Origin: Homarus americanus
Lineage: Eukaryota > Arthropoda > Malacostraca > Decapoda > Nephropidae
Direction: 5' to 3'
DNA length: 64,000 bases
Assembly: GCF_018991925.1 (NCBI RefSeq)
Contig: NW_024727757.1
Location: 107,001 to 171,000, forward strand
Part shown: positions 11,476-24,202 of the stretch, piece after piece
How the letters are laid out: every line of letters begins with the position of its first letter
Numbering within the stretch: the stretch's first letter is position 1
Translations under genes and position numbers: made by a program
Notes under the pieces: model-generated
What the model saw: the letters and a program-made list of their open reading frames with translations, nothing else
What the model was told of the DNA's origin: nothing
Database searches by the model: none

Positions 11476-11671
11476 GCAGTAAGTGGAGTTAGTTTGTTTA
11501 CAGAGTTACGTAATTTAATCCTATTGTCTTTGAAGAGTGTGGTGAAAAATAATACGGCCGAGTTAGTTAGTTATGTTGTTTATACTGTTATGTAAATTGC
11601 TTCTCTACTCTTCAGGTTGTGTGCAATACGTGGGCAGTATAGGACGAACTGGGGCAGTGTAAACAACCGAG

Positions 11672-11795
11672 GTCCTGTCGCGAACAGTGAACCCCGAGAT
11701 TCAGACTCTTGAATCCGAAGCATTTATGGACAGAATAATGTATCAGTGTCTACTGCTTCGGGTTCACGAGTCTGAATCGTGGTTCGCGACAGGAC
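11672..11795. mobile_element. Short fold-back (MITE-like) element, 124 bp
   Basis: The left arm 11672-11721 and right arm 11755-11795 are inverted copies. Both start GTCCTGTCGCGAAC and share GATTCAGACTC and CCGAAGC; the left arm has about 9 extra bases. The loop is about 33 bp. No clear target duplication and no coding capacity. Confidence 0.7.
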
Positions 11796-11799
11796 TTTT

Positions 11800-12574
11800 T
11801 TGGGTGACTGTACATGTGTTTACGCGTATAAGAAGTACTAAGACTAAATGCTTAGTTTAGCGCTGTACTTTATTGCTTCGTATTGCAAACGTTGTAGTAT
11901 AGTGTATTATACTTAATGAAACAGAAGTCTAACACCAAAATAATCCGTATATTTACTAAGGTGTCAATATCTATAAGCGGCATTAATTTATCATATCCAA
12001 AACGAATTGTAACTTAGACAAACAAGTTAATATCAGCGTTCCACTCAAACCACTCAAACCAGCTGAACGTAATTTAACCTGACAATCATTTGACTCTATT
12101 TATAGGTAAAGTTATATTTTGTTAATGTAGGTTTGAGGAGTTCATCTTGTGTTTGAACGTGGGTCAACGATATCCTGAATTTTCGTTTAATATTTTACCA
12201 GTGATACTTTTTTATAAGTAAACGTAAAGTTCTATTATTTTCTGAAGTAAATTAACACTGCCTAAGTGGATTTGTATCATTTGTGGGTAAGAAATTCCTT
12301 TTTATAGTTTGTGTTGTATCAAAACTGAAATCCTTGACTGTAACACAATGTTAATATTTCATTTTGAAATTTTTGCTTTTTGTTTTAATGTAAATAATAA
12401 TGGCAGGATGAGGTAACAAGTGTGATGATGTTTTTATAAAGCTGACCATAACAACCAACTAAATTACTTGACTAACCTCACAATGGTAGAGTAGTTGTGG
12501 TCAGTGTTGATTGGTCTGCATCCTAAATGGTATGGTTTGGTTAGGTTAGGTTAGGTTAAGTGATTCTGAAACTC
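11800..12574. other. Gene-free AT-rich stretch with one telomere-like tract
   Basis: No gene recognised. (GGTTA)n of about four units lies at 12538-12559. Confidence 0.5.
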
Positions 12575-13015
12575 GTTGCGGTAAATGTTAAGAACAGCGG
12601 CGCCACTGAAGAAGCAGTTTAGTGTGTGTTATTTACGAAATATTTTATCATTTGAATGTAAAAGTAGTTATTGGATCTGGTGTCGGACATGTAAGAAAAA
12701 AATATAAATTCACTTGGCAAAAGTCATGTTGGTTGAGTTCTATTTATTGGGTAATTATTCGGTAATGACCATCCAGCACTGGAGTCTATATTGATTTCTA
12801 CACAGGCAGATAGAGCTTTATCTCCCTGTATAAAAATCTCTAGTTATAGAGTCCCATGCATGGTTACTACCGAATATTAACCATTTATTCAGGCTACTAA
12901 ATTTAAAGTAACTTTTATTTCCTCACCTTTACATTCAAATGATAAATTTTCAATAAACAACTTCCCTGAGACTGCTCCTTTAGTGGCGCCGCCGTTCTCA
13001 ACATTCACTCTCGAC
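12575..13015. mobile_element. Long imperfect inverted repeat (fold-back element), about 430 bp
   Basis: Almost the whole segment is self-complementary. Outer arms: AGAACAGCGGCGCCACT (12591 on) matches, inverted, AGTGGCGCCGCCGTTCT (12982-12998). Next, TATCATTTGAATGTAAA pairs with TTTACATTCAAATGATA. Further in, ATTCGGTAATGACCAT pairs with ATGGTTACTACCGAAT. The axis is near 12815 (AGATAGAGCTTTATCT). Arms are about 210 bp each, roughly 75-80% matched by eye. No open frame; the borders are approximate. Confidence 0.8.
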
Positions 13016-13822
13016 ATTTTTTCTTCTCACTTCACCACCATCATAATCGCATTGTTCACATTAAAACAAACATGACATTGGAGATCTTACCCAAAAAAGG
13101 CACAAAACACAAGAACTTATAAAGTCTGGGATCTAATCTGAATGTTTAGTGAAGCAATTGCCAATGTGTGTGTTTGCAAATTATAGGAATGGAAATGCTT
13201 CAATAGGAGACCGCTCTTCACTAAGCCATTGTTATTGTTTTTTATCGACACAGCTGAAGTATGGTGTTCTTCTCTACTAATAATCCTACCATGGTAAAAG
13301 TACTCGATTATCCAGTTATCCGGTTTGGTTAATTTAGGTTTTAGTTTAGATTTTGGGTTAGGTTAGGTTAGGTTAGGTTTAGGTTAGGTTTCGTTATAGT
13401 CCACCATTTGAGATTTCGTTTGTAGGAGCTTTGGTTCTTCAGTCTCTTAAGAATACCAAGTAAGGGTTGTCATTACACCTTTGGCGGTGGGAATATTCAT
13501 AATCGTTGAATCCTGTTTTTAATTGTTATCTTTACTCATTACTGATGATAATTGCTATCTGTAATTAATTATTGCTTATCTAATTAACTATTATAAGTCT
13601 TGTGAAGGTTATTTTAATTTCGTGTTTTTTGATGCGATTGTTTTTTTAGGGGGGGGGAGGTTGATTGATTTAATACACACTACATACAGCCGGTGGGGGA
13701 AGTAATTTTAAATCTTACTTGGAAATCATTTAGCTAAGAACCACAAGACCGAACCAAACCTGACTTAAAAATAAAAAAAAGATGTAATTTTGGGGGGAGG
13801 GGTTAACTTTTGTCAAATTTGA
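13016..13822. other. Gene-free stretch with telomere-like tract
   Basis: (GGTTA)n-like units at about 13348-13393 and G runs near 13650 and 13790. No gene recognised. Confidence 0.5.
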
Positions 13823-14984
13823 TTAGGTTAGGTTAGGTTTGGTTTGGTTTGGTTTAGTTTGGTTTGGTTTGGTTTGGTTTGGTTTGGTTAGGTTTGGTTT
13901 GGTTTGGTTTGGTTTGGTTTGGTTTGGTTTGGTTTCGTTTGGTTTGGTTTGGTTTGGTTTGGTTTGGTTTGGTTTGGTTTGGTTTGGTTTGGTTTGGTTT
14001 GGTTTGGTTTGGTTTGGTTTGGTTTGGTTTGAGTTAGGTTGGGTTTTGGTTTTGGTTTGGTTGGGTTTGGTTTGGTTTGGTTGGTTTGGTTTAGTTGAGT
14101 TAGGTTTGGTTTGGTTAGGTTTGGTTTGGTTTAATTGGGTTTGGTTTGGTTTTGGTTTGGTTTGGTTTGGTTGGTTTGGTTTTGGTTTGGTTTGGTTTGG
14201 TTTGGTTTGGTTTGGTTTGGTTTTGGTTTGGTTTGGTTTGGTTTTTGGTTTGGTTTGGTTTGGTTTGGTTTGGTTTGGTTTGGTTTGGTTGGACTTGGTT
14301 TGGTTTGGTTTGGTTTGGTTTGGTTTGGTTTGGTTTGGTTAGGTTGGTTTGGTTTGGTTGGGTTTGGTTTAGTTAGGTTGGGTTTGGTTGGATTGGGTTT
14401 GGTTTGGTTTGGTTTGGTTTTGGTTTGGGTTTGGTTTGGTTTGGTTTGGTTTGATTTTGGTTTGGTTTTGGTTTGGTTTTGGTTTGATTTGGTTTGGTTT
14501 TGGTTTGGTTTGGTTTGGTTTTGGTTTGGTTTGGTTAGGTTTGGTTTGGTTTTGGTTAGGTTATGGTTTGGGTTTGGGTTTGGTTTTGGTTTGGTTTGAT
14601 TTGGTTTGGTTTGGATTTGGTTTTGGTTTGGTTAGGTTTGGTTGGTTTGGTTGGTTTGGTTTGGTTTGGTTTAGTTAGGTTGGGTTTGGTTTGGATTGGG
14701 TTTTAGTTTGGTTAGGTTAGGTTTGGTTGGGTTGGGTTTGGTTTGGTTAGGTTTGGTTTGGTTAGGTTGGGTTTGGTTTGGTTTGGTTGGGTTTGGTTTG
14801 GTTTGGTTTGGTTAGGTTAGGTTTGGTTCGGTTTGGTTGGGTTTGGTTAGGTTAGGTTTGGTTGGGTTTGGTTGGGTTAGGTTTGGTTGGGTTGGGTTTG
14901 GTTTGGTTTGGTTTGGTTTGGTTTAGTTAGGTTTGGTTTGGTTTGGTTTGGTTTGGTTTGGTTTAGTTTGGTTAGGTTAGGTTA
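13823..14984 (+). repeat. 1.16-kb telomere-variant array (TTTGG)n bounded by TTAGG units
   Basis: It begins with three TTAGG units, becomes near-pure GGTTT/TTTGG, accumulates TTAGG, TTGGG and TTTTGG variants toward the right, and ends with TTAGG units at 14970-14984. All three frames remain open because 5-mers cycle through them, giving spurious Phe-Gly-Leu-Val-Trp proteins. Confidence 0.95.
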
Positions 14985-15649
14985 TAGTTTCGTTGTGTTC
15001 AGTGTGATTAACTATTGCCTGTTTAGGTGTTGTTTTAGTGTGTATGTTACTTTAAGTCGCGCTGTCAGTAACACTCTTCCTAACTATGCAAAATTAATAC
15101 GTAGTTCTATATAAGTTTTCTAAGTCGCTTTTACCTCATCATAGGTTAATCATATGATGACGGATATATCTGTTTATCCGTTTGTCTGTTTGTTTGCGTA
15201 TTCGTCCGTTCGTTCATTCGTCCGTTCACCTGTTCGACGTAGTTTCCTCCCAGCCTGACCTACCCCAGCCTCACCTTTACCTCACGCACTTCTGAAGTTG
15301 TGGTGGTGACCGAGCATTGACAAACTAGACTCGGGGAACATTCCACCAGTGTGTTCTGAACCCACAATTAGAAACGCTTTAGGGACGATGAGAGAAAAAA
15401 AAACACACAAACAAGTAATAATAACATAATTATTAAGTTTATTAAAGGGAAGTAGCCATTTACATTCGATTATCCGGGGTCAGGTGGTTATATTGAATAC
15501 TTGTCACTGAGACTTGGGTTGGACCTTGAATGCTAAGTAGGGATCTGTCTTGTGTCTCTCGAAATATATTTTGTGTTGTAGATAAACGGTATTTATTAGT
15601 TACCTTTAGAATTGTTTTTCTTGTATTTTTATCGATAATTTATACTTAA
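14985..15649. other. Gene-free stretch
   Basis: Contains a short degenerate CCGTTCATTCGT-type repeat near 15175-15235. Otherwise no feature recognised. Confidence 0.5.
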
Positions 15650-15893
15650 TTGGGATATTTAAGCCTAATAGGGATATTTAAGCCTAATAGGGATATTTAG
15701 GCCTAATAGGGATATTTAGGCCTAATAGGGATATTTAGGCCTAATAGGGATATTTAGGCCTAATAGTGATGTTTATGCCTAATAGGGATATTTATGTCTA
15801 ATAGGGTTATTTATGTCTAATAGGAATATTTATACCAAATACAGATTTTAATGTTTAATAGGGATATTTATACCTAATAGGGATATTTAGTTG
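15650..15893. repeat. 19-bp minisatellite (CCTAATAGGGATATTTAGG)n
   Basis: About 13 copies. Central copies carry AGGCCTAATAG, and outer copies drift to AAGCC, ATGCC or ATGTC. Confidence 0.92.
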
Positions 15894-16240
15894 GTGTCGT
15901 TCTCACACATTCATCGGTACCAAATTCTCGGATAAATTCCATGCCCCAATAACCAGAAGCTAAAAATTCCCCCAACAACGTTACTAAATTCCTTGACATG
16001 TTGTTCGTCCTAATAAGGAAAGCGAATACAAATTGTCACCATTGAACATGTGACCACCTTGTCTGGCCAACACTGTGTACCCTTACTTTCATTATTAACT
16101 AACCACCACCCTTAAGATACCTATCGGAAAAGGATGTCTTACCTGTGTGTTTCAGTCAGGTATATTGGTAATCCAGGTGTTTTTGTTTATTTTCTGTAGA
16201 GGAAGAAGAATGTGAAGGAAGATTTAATGGAGGAAGGGTG
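15894..16240. other. Gene-free stretch
   Basis: Unique-looking sequence without a recognisable gene. Confidence 0.45.
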
Positions 16241-16440
16241 GTAATAGTTTCGTTATTGAAGTACTTGTGGTTAGGGTGGGGTTGGGGTGAGGTTGGTGAG
16301 GAGGGTTGGCGTGATGGGGAGGAAGGTTGTGGTTGTGGTGATGGGGAGGAAGATTGTGGTTGTGATGATGGGGAGGAGGGTTGCGGTGATAGGGGGGGGG
16401 GGGGGGAGGGAGGAGGAGGAGGAGGGAAGTGATATCTGTA
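16241..16440. repeat. G-rich GGT/GAG simple-sequence stretch
   Basis: Short degenerate tandem blocks such as GATGGGGAGGA and GGTTGTGGTTGTG, with a G run near 16394-16406. Minus-strand Pro/Ser/His-rich frames over it are artefacts of composition. Confidence 0.75.
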
Positions 16441-17345
16441 GCAGCCAAAACAAGTAGGAAGGGGAGGGAAGCTTAAAGGGAGAGGAGGAGGCCGGCAGGT
16501 GGCCAACTAGCTCCTGGGAGATAAGAGTGGCGGTGCAAGGGCTGGTGTCTGCCATGATGGAGTCCAGACGCGGTGGTATCAGATGAGGCGCTCATACTGA
16601 AGGTGTAGCGCTCCGTCACAGCCACCTCGCCTACACCTCCGTCTGATCAGCCCACCTCGTACGTCTCTCCTGATGGTCGGGAGTGAACTCAGCCTCTGCC
16701 AAGGAACTTAATGACAAGATAGTCCGTATTAGGAAGAGCTGGTGTAGATAGACTGGTTTGGTCATGGGGATGGAACGCGGAATTACTGACTTAGTGCATT
16801 TTTGGAATCCCTAAGATGAATTAGGGGGTTAAGTTGATAGTAGTAGCTGGGAATACAACATTAATATACAGAAAGTGAGGTCCTTGAGGTGTTTATATAA
16901 AACTTAATGAAACTTTAGGGTATTTATGATTTGTACTCTTATACTTAGATTAGGTTAGTGAAGGTTTTTAACTGGCCAGATCTTGTCGAATTTACCCAAT
17001 GTGCAGGAAGACAAGGGTGACTAACAATTGATGATACATTTGCTTAGGTTGGGTTAGGTTTTGACTAGGCAAACTTTAACGAATCCCTCACCCAGTGCGC
17101 ATTACTTTAGGTCAGAGCTGATCATAAGCCCGGCAGCACCTCACAAACATAAGATATAGAGGAATTGTTTTAGTGGTCACAGAGGTATTTGCTGATAAGT
17201 TTCAACCAAACGTTTCCCAATACATCTCCGTCATCACGACTACGAACGTTTTAATGGTTTATGTTGTGTGAACGTTTTTCGGAAATCATAAACGTTCCAT
17301 ATTTACTGCTGAACTTACCTGTTAACTAGATTATTTTGAACTTTT
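16441..17345. other. Gene-free stretch
   Basis: A relatively GC-rich patch at 16490-16700 could be regulatory or exonic on the minus strand, but I see no known domain or convincing gene structure. The rest is unique AT-rich sequence. Confidence 0.4.
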
Positions 17346-17970
17346 ACAGGTGTAGGTAAGATAAGGTGTAGGGTAGATCAGGTGTAGGGTAGGTGAAGTG
17401 TAGGGTAGGTCAGGTGTAGGGTAGGTCAGGTGTAGGGTAGGTCAGGTGTAGGGTAGGTCAGGTGTAGGGTAGGTCTGGTGTAGGGTAAATCAGGAGTAGG
17501 GTAGATCACGTGTAGGGTAGATCAGGTGTAGGGTAGGTAAGGTGTAGGGTAGGTCAGGTGTAGGGTAGGTCAGGTGTAGGGTAGATAAGGTGTAGGGTAG
17601 ATCAGGTGTAGGGTAGATCAGATGTAGGGTAGGTCAGGTGTAGGGTAGGTCTGGTGTAGGGTAAATCAGGAGAAGGGTAGATCACGTGTAGGGTAAATCA
17701 GGTGTAGGGTAAGTCAGGGTAGGCGTAGGGCAAGTCAGGTGTAGGGCAAGTCAGGTGTAGGGCAAGTCAGGTGTAGGGCAAGTCAGGTGTAGGGCAAGTC
17801 AGGTGTAGGGCAAGGCAGGTGTAGGGCAAGTCAGATGTAGTGCAAGGCAGGTGTAGGGCAAGTCAGGTGTAGTGCAAGTTAGGTGTAGGGCAAGTCAGGT
17901 GTAGGGCAAGTCAGGTGTAGGGCAGATCAGGTGTAGGGCAGATTAGATGAAGAGAAAATCAGGTGTAGGT
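17346..17970. repeat. 16-bp minisatellite (GTAGGGTAGGTCAGGT)n with two subtypes and a 176-bp higher-order unit
   Basis: About 39 copies. Left of about 17700 the units read GGGTAGGTCAGGT; right of it most read GGGCAAGTCAGGT. A distinctive run starting GGTCTGGTGTAGGGTAAATC occurs at 17472 and again at 17648, exactly 176 bp (11 units) apart. Confidence 0.93.
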
Positions 17971-18888
17971 GTGGCTCCTTGGTACAGCCGCAAACATACT
18001 GTAATATACTGTACGAGGCCAGTCAGGTCTGTGTACCAGGTGCGTGCGCTAATAAAATCAGGAGAATGACCAGCTAGTCTGAGCCAATTTATTCTGGTGA
18101 TCTAAAAACCACCTGATTTTTAACATTCTTAAATGCTCTTGAAATTGCGACGGCTTAATAAGGCTTTGGCTGGAGCAAAAGACAAATTATGGCTTAGTTT
18201 TCCAATTCTCCCTCATGATGCGGACACAATGACTCGCCGTAAAAACGATATACATTCTTTATAGTGGAGAGCTGCTTGAGACAAAGGTACACGTCACGTG
18301 GATCTTGATCAAAATTTATCTACGAGTAACATCTTTTTTAAGTCATAATGGAGGAGGGGCCGTCAGGGGAGTGTCGCAGCGGTGGCCAGGTACAATGGCT
18401 TGGTTAATGGCTTGGTTAATGGCTTGGTTCCACACCACAGGGGCTGCTCATCCACCTCCTGCTATGTTGAGGCACAAGAATTAATTTATTAGATCTTAGG
18501 AAAATGAAGTTAAATGATTATTGTGAAAAATTACTCAAATGGCTGAATTAGCGGGTAATGTCTATTGTTGCCGGACTTACTCGCTTGATCCCGGGATGAA
18601 TTATTTTACAGGGGGAACGTCTTAAGCTGAGGATATTATGTGTTTTACATTTGTATCGCTTTTGTATTTTTTAAGTTAGACGAAATTTATTAAACACTCA
18701 TTATTAATTGGTTTTAATTATTACACGAACTTTTAAACACTTTTTTTTTTACTTTCTTTCATATGGTGTAAACTTTTTTAAATTTTTCCCTGATTAAACT
18801 ACACTTGATCTTGACACTGATTCTCCCCTGCTGTGAGGACCAGTGGTTATATTTCAAAGGTCATGAAAGACACTGTATACCTGCCGTG

Positions 18889-18934
<46 letters not shown>

Positions 18935-20436
18935 GACATTGGCAATTTTGGGGTTAACAATGGAGGTGGACAGCACTGGGTCACTCACTAGCGCTAGCCA
19001 ATTCAACTCATTTTGATTTTATTGTTCGTGTTTTTCCAATCCAGTTATCGTTTTTATCATGGCTATTTTTTCTCTCGGTTTTTTTTTGGGGGGGGGCATA
19101 TAGAAAGATAAATAGGTAGACACAGACAGGTAGAGAGACCAATAGGCAGGTAGATAAGGTACTTGGGAGGTAGACTACAGTATACCTGGTGCAGACGTAC
19201 TCAATAAATATAAATTTAAAATAATTCAGATATTAAAATTAAATTCTGCCACCAGTATGTGACGACTCTTTTCACAAACGGTAATGACAGTGTGACGGAC
19301 GGTATTGAGAACCTTAAAAACGTATTACAAACAATGGGACGGACGACAAAGAAGAGGTGACCTAAGAATTACGTGTACCTAGCCCGCCGGAGGAGCTTGG
19401 TCGTGGAGGAGGTGCAAAGGGATGGTGGGTGGTATTGGTTGGGTTATGATCTAGATGGAAGGGGAAGATGGAAAAGGAAGCGAGGAGGGAGTTAAGGAAG
19501 AGATAGGACGAGGGGGGGATAGATTGATAGAGAAATGAAGATGGGTAAGAAAATGAGAGAGTGAGAGGGAAAGTGAGAATGTACGAGAGATGGGAGAGGT
19601 TGAGATAGAGACGACGCAGGTGAGGGCAAAGTAGGTGGAGGGTGATGATGTAACGTGAGGGTGTGTCAGCTGGCACTATGACAACTATCCTCTAAGGTTA
19701 AGCTGTAATGTAAGGTTTATAGAGACGGGTCATATACCTGTCTTCATCAAGCTCAAGCTGTGGTATAAGCTTTATGTCTACTGATAACATGCCTGTTTCT
19801 GACTCAAGAGGAGTTATAAGCTTTGGTATACACTGAACAAGGCAATTTTCATCTGGTTCAGGTCATGATTTAAACGCGACACGAAAATATATATAAATGT
19901 TGTGTTATCTGATGACATTTGAACTATCGGAAAAGCAGCACATTAGATTAATTACTGTAATTATCGGACGTATTTGTGTGGGTCTTTTTATAAGAAGATG
20001 ATATGATGTTTAGGTTTGACTGGGAATTTGTTAGTAGTTGAATAAATCCGTTTCTCATAATAGTACAATTTTTTGGAAAGTCTTATAGTTAGTTCTGGTA
20101 ATCTATAATCTATTGAATATCATCGCATACACAGTTCTCTCCCGTGTCTCCACTTGACCATTACTTGTGATTATTACCTCTCCCACGTGAATGACGATCG
20201 CCCGTAGAACTCTAAACTCCTCTCAGGCGATTAGAAATATTACTACAACACGGTAATGAAGGTTGGAATTACCGCCGCTAGTGCCCCCCGGTGAGTGAGT
20301 CAGTCAGTTAGAGCAGCGAGACAGTCATCCAGGTAATCTAGTCAGTCAGTTTGCTATGTCGGTCTATAAACACCAACTAAGCAACCAACCAACCAAGCTA
20401 AGCAACCAAAACCTCTACGTCAAAACCTCAATCGTC
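17971..20436. other. Gene-free stretch with a (CA)n tract
   Basis: Three copies of GGCTTGGTTAAT-like sequence at 18395-18428, (CA)n at about 18893-18932, and a T/G run near 19080. No coding feature recognised. The minus-strand open frame at 19362-19676 has low-complexity composition. Confidence 0.5.
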
Positions 20437-20725
20437 AACTACCATCCTCTCTACCACCACCATCACCCTCTCTACCACCACCATCATCCTCTCTACCACC
20501 ACCATCACCCTCTCTACCACCACCATCACCCTCTCTACCACCACCATCACCCTCTCTACCACCACCATCACCCTCTACCACCATCACCCTACTCACCCTC
20601 TACCACCACCATCACCCTCTCTACCACCACCATCACCCTCTCTTCCACTACTATCACCCTCTCTTCCACCACCATCACCCTCTCTACCACCACCACCCTC
20701 TCTACCACCACCACCACCACCACCA
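20437..20725. repeat. 21-bp CCACCACCATCACCCTCTCT-type minisatellite
   Basis: Roughly 13 copies of a 21-bp unit made of (CCA)n and CTCTCTA. Frame-preserving, so it generates a spurious His/Tyr/Thr-rich open frame of 196 residues. Confidence 0.92.
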
Positions 20726-21600
20726 GTCACCTGCGCACACATCCACGTTCTCTATCCACCCCCACCAACCGCCTCCTTCACCCCGTCACACCTCCACCTC
20801 TGGCCAGCGCCCCTCGTCGGCTCCCTACGTCAGCGGGAGCAAGGCAGGGACGAGTCTCAAGTGTGGAAGGAGACTGTGGGCGGAGACGTCTGCAAACAAC
20901 AGTGTGGCGTAGTGACGGGCGTGAACCGAGCCGAGGTGCCAGGTAGGTCTTGAAGGGGTCCAGGGGCGTCGCTCACTCTACACCACTTGTTCGTCGATGT
21001 TCCCCTACCCAGACAGCTCCTGATAGTTGTAAACATTTGGGGGAGGTTCTGGTGTAGTTTTATGTGGGAAGATTATTTATTTTTTATTTGTTTTAATTTT
21101 TTGCTGGTAAATTAAATGGAGAGATCTGGAGTGATGATACGAGTATGAAGAAAAATATTGTTCTTTCTAAGGGAATAAACGGTTCATGGTAGTTCGGTAC
21201 TTATATATATATACTCGAAGGATTATTTTAATTTGATTTATTTCTCTATAATACATAGATTATTTACTGAATTTACCGATGAATTGTTGGTGATGATCGC
21301 TATGATGACGAGGTTGACTTGGTGAGGATTGTGGTGATGTTCTAGGTGTACTTGTGGCGTCTCTTCTTACATGCGAGTGACCTGTGCATCAAGCTTGGTG
21401 ACCTTCCTGGTGTATCGTGAGTGGTGTTTGTGAAATGCTTAAGCTTCAGGATGTATGTAATGGTGTAAGCTCCTGTAGGTACTCCTATAGGTGGAGTACA
21501 TTGTGATGGTATGCACACTCTTGCACGCACACTCTTGCACATATTTGCACACCAGCACAGTCGAGTATACACACAAACACCCATAAACATTTAATTAATA
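20726..21600. other. Gene-free stretch; GC-richer patch to the left
   Basis: 20780-20945 is GC-richer and ends in a donor-like CAG/GTAGGT, so an untranslated first exon is conceivable but unsupported. The rest is AT-rich without features. Confidence 0.4.
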
Positions 21601-21792
<192 letters not shown>

Positions 21793-21842
21793 AGTGATGT
21801 TGTTGTTACTTAGATAATCTATGTTGATGCCACAGTACTTGC

Positions 21843-21906
21843 TGCCATTATCATCATCATCATCATCATTATCATCATCATCATTATCATCATCATCATC
21901 ATTTTC
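21843..21906. repeat. (ATC)n trinucleotide repeat
   Basis: About 20 ATC/ATT units. Confidence 0.92.
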
Positions 21907-22710
21907 ATACTCTTTCAGTCTTTAAAATTGCTTAGGTCATCAACTTTTTCCCTTCCTGACTTTCATCGTGTTCGTGTTCGTGTTCATGTTCTCATTAATT
22001 TAACAATAATCGTCAAAAGTATCACAGACCGATCAAATATCACCGTTGCTTCCTGTTTTATTACCAGCGTTGTTGTACGTATATAAAAACACACTATTGA
22101 AGACTGTTAATGCGTTGGTGGTCTTAATTAAGGTGCACATTCTCGTACAACTTGTGGCGGCCCAACCTAACCTAACCTGTGAGGGCGGCCCAACAAGGAA
22201 GGAAAAACAGTGTTATTAATCTAGAGCAGAACTTTCTAACAAGCGCTACTTCTGCTGTTAACGTCGACACAAGTGATTCCCCACAGTGATTTAAGTTTCC
22301 ATCAATACTTTACCAAATCTTACCTGATGATACACTAATATGGACCTTGATAGAACAGGTCACTCAGGTGTGTTTTGGTTCATCTATTGTCTGTCTGTGA
22401 ATGCTTACATGTTCGCTGCTGAGTAATTCCTGAAACTGCTGCGTCGGTTTAGTTCAAAGGGTTGGCTCGGTAAGTTATGGTCGCGGTTGACCTGTTGGCT
22501 CTAAACGGGTGTCATCATGTTGGTATTTAGATGGTCGTACTGGACACTCTACACGGGGGGAGGGAGATTGCTCAGTGCCTCAGGTAGTTGACGATGATGT
22601 AGTTTACCTGTAGGGCTGAAGGAGAAAACTGTGTTGGCTGTATAAATTACACCACAAGTGACGACAACTCATTCCCCGTATTATAAAACTGGTTCATAAA
22701 TGCAGTGCAA

Positions 22711-22752
<42 letters not shown>

Positions 22753-24202
22753 GAAAATAAGTCAAAGCATTTAGCAACATACAACACCGTCTCGCACAGG
22801 CATGACCCCTAGTTCCAAAATTGAACAGATTTAGAGCGAGAAAAACATTGATATTGATCGCTGGCTAAGATCCGTCCCCTTTGATTCTGTCTTAACAGTT
22901 GATGGCTGGAAATCATACAGTGATGAGAGAAGCTATCATTATCACTGTCCAGCTATGATCCCAGTAGACGATAAACAAGAGGAGGGGGTACGAGCCAGGC
23001 GCCACCACCCCACCCCAATAGTAAACCACGACGAGACACCCAATCAACTTACCAAATCTGACCGAAGGAAATTATGATTGTAAATTTATAAACAACTTTG
23101 TTACTCTCATATGGTGAAACCTTGTGGGATGCTGTACAATATAACTTTTTTTTTTTTGTGAGTATGTGTATCAGAGAACAGCTCAGCTCGTCCACTGCCA
23201 CGACTGAATTTACTCTCTTACCATTACTGCCACTAAGTCACTGTTACCAGCTCCACCACCAGGAATTATACCACACTAAAGCCACAGGTGTTTTTCTTCT
23301 CTACATTTCTTATACCATCATTGTACCTCACATTTTGTCTACGTAATGATGCTTTTTTTTCTATCTCCATTAGCATTATAACTGACAGTTAGGGAAGTCT
23401 ATTATTGGGAGGAATAAACGTACACCAAAATGTTCACAGCTTCCCAACATTTTTATTTATTTTTTTTTTTCATCTCTTTAAATCTCGGCCAGATCCCAGA
23501 CTCACTCCAGATCCTTGACATGACATAGAGTGAGAGGCTCTTGTTGGACACCTTGGTGCAATAAGGCTCCTCCAGTTCTCCCTACCTGCCTGACTGACCT
23601 ACCTGACTGACCTACCTGGCTGCCACAGATCATTACTCAGCCTCTCGATGGATTGGAAAGTTGGGGGATATTGACCGCCCGTTGCTAGTCCTCCTACCTG
23701 TTAAAATCACACGAGATAAAAAAAAAATTATAAAATATAAATAAATGAAATAAATCCCCTGAGGGTTACACCATGACCGCATAATAACTTAAGTAATTAA
23801 CAATAAGTGATTTATAACATTAACATAACTGGTGTTTTTAAAAGGATGTAATAAATAATTGAAATAATCTCGTGTCTTAATATAGTGTTGTGGTAACCTA
23901 ACCTAAACTGTGATGATGCATGGTACTATCTCCTATTAACCTGAGTATATGATGATATCTCCTGGCTGTCCTTTACTGCCAAATTGGATCATTTTACCTC
24001 GTTATCATCTCGTTAATAGTGTCGCCATCGTTATTTTCTTTCTTATGAGTGTTTATATCATCTTCTCTTGTGTTTTAGTTATCACAAGACTCTATCTCGT
24101 CTCTTCTTTGACTCTCCTTTATTATACATCATTTACTGCACCTCTTACCTATGATTGTATTTGTACACCTGAGTGTCTCACCTGCATACCTTACTGACTT
24201 GT
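21907..24202. other. Gene-free stretch with minor simple repeats
   Basis: Telomere-like (CCTAA)2-3 at about 22163-22182, (AG)n at 22714-22744 and a tandem CTGACCTACCTG at 23590-23625. No gene recognised. Confidence 0.5.

Noticed and set aside
13839..14678. Long open frames of Phe-Gly-Leu-Val-Trp repeats (up to 167 residues)
   Set aside because: Direct translation of the TTTGG pentamer array, open in all three frames; not a protein.
16271..16555. 94-residue minus-strand frame starting MADTSPCTATL in a GC-richer patch
   Set aside because: Most of it translates the G-rich simple repeat; the first 40 residues match nothing I know.
20356..20946. 196-residue His/Tyr/Thr-rich frame
   Set aside because: 21-bp minisatellite is a multiple of three and stays open; no domain outside the repeat.
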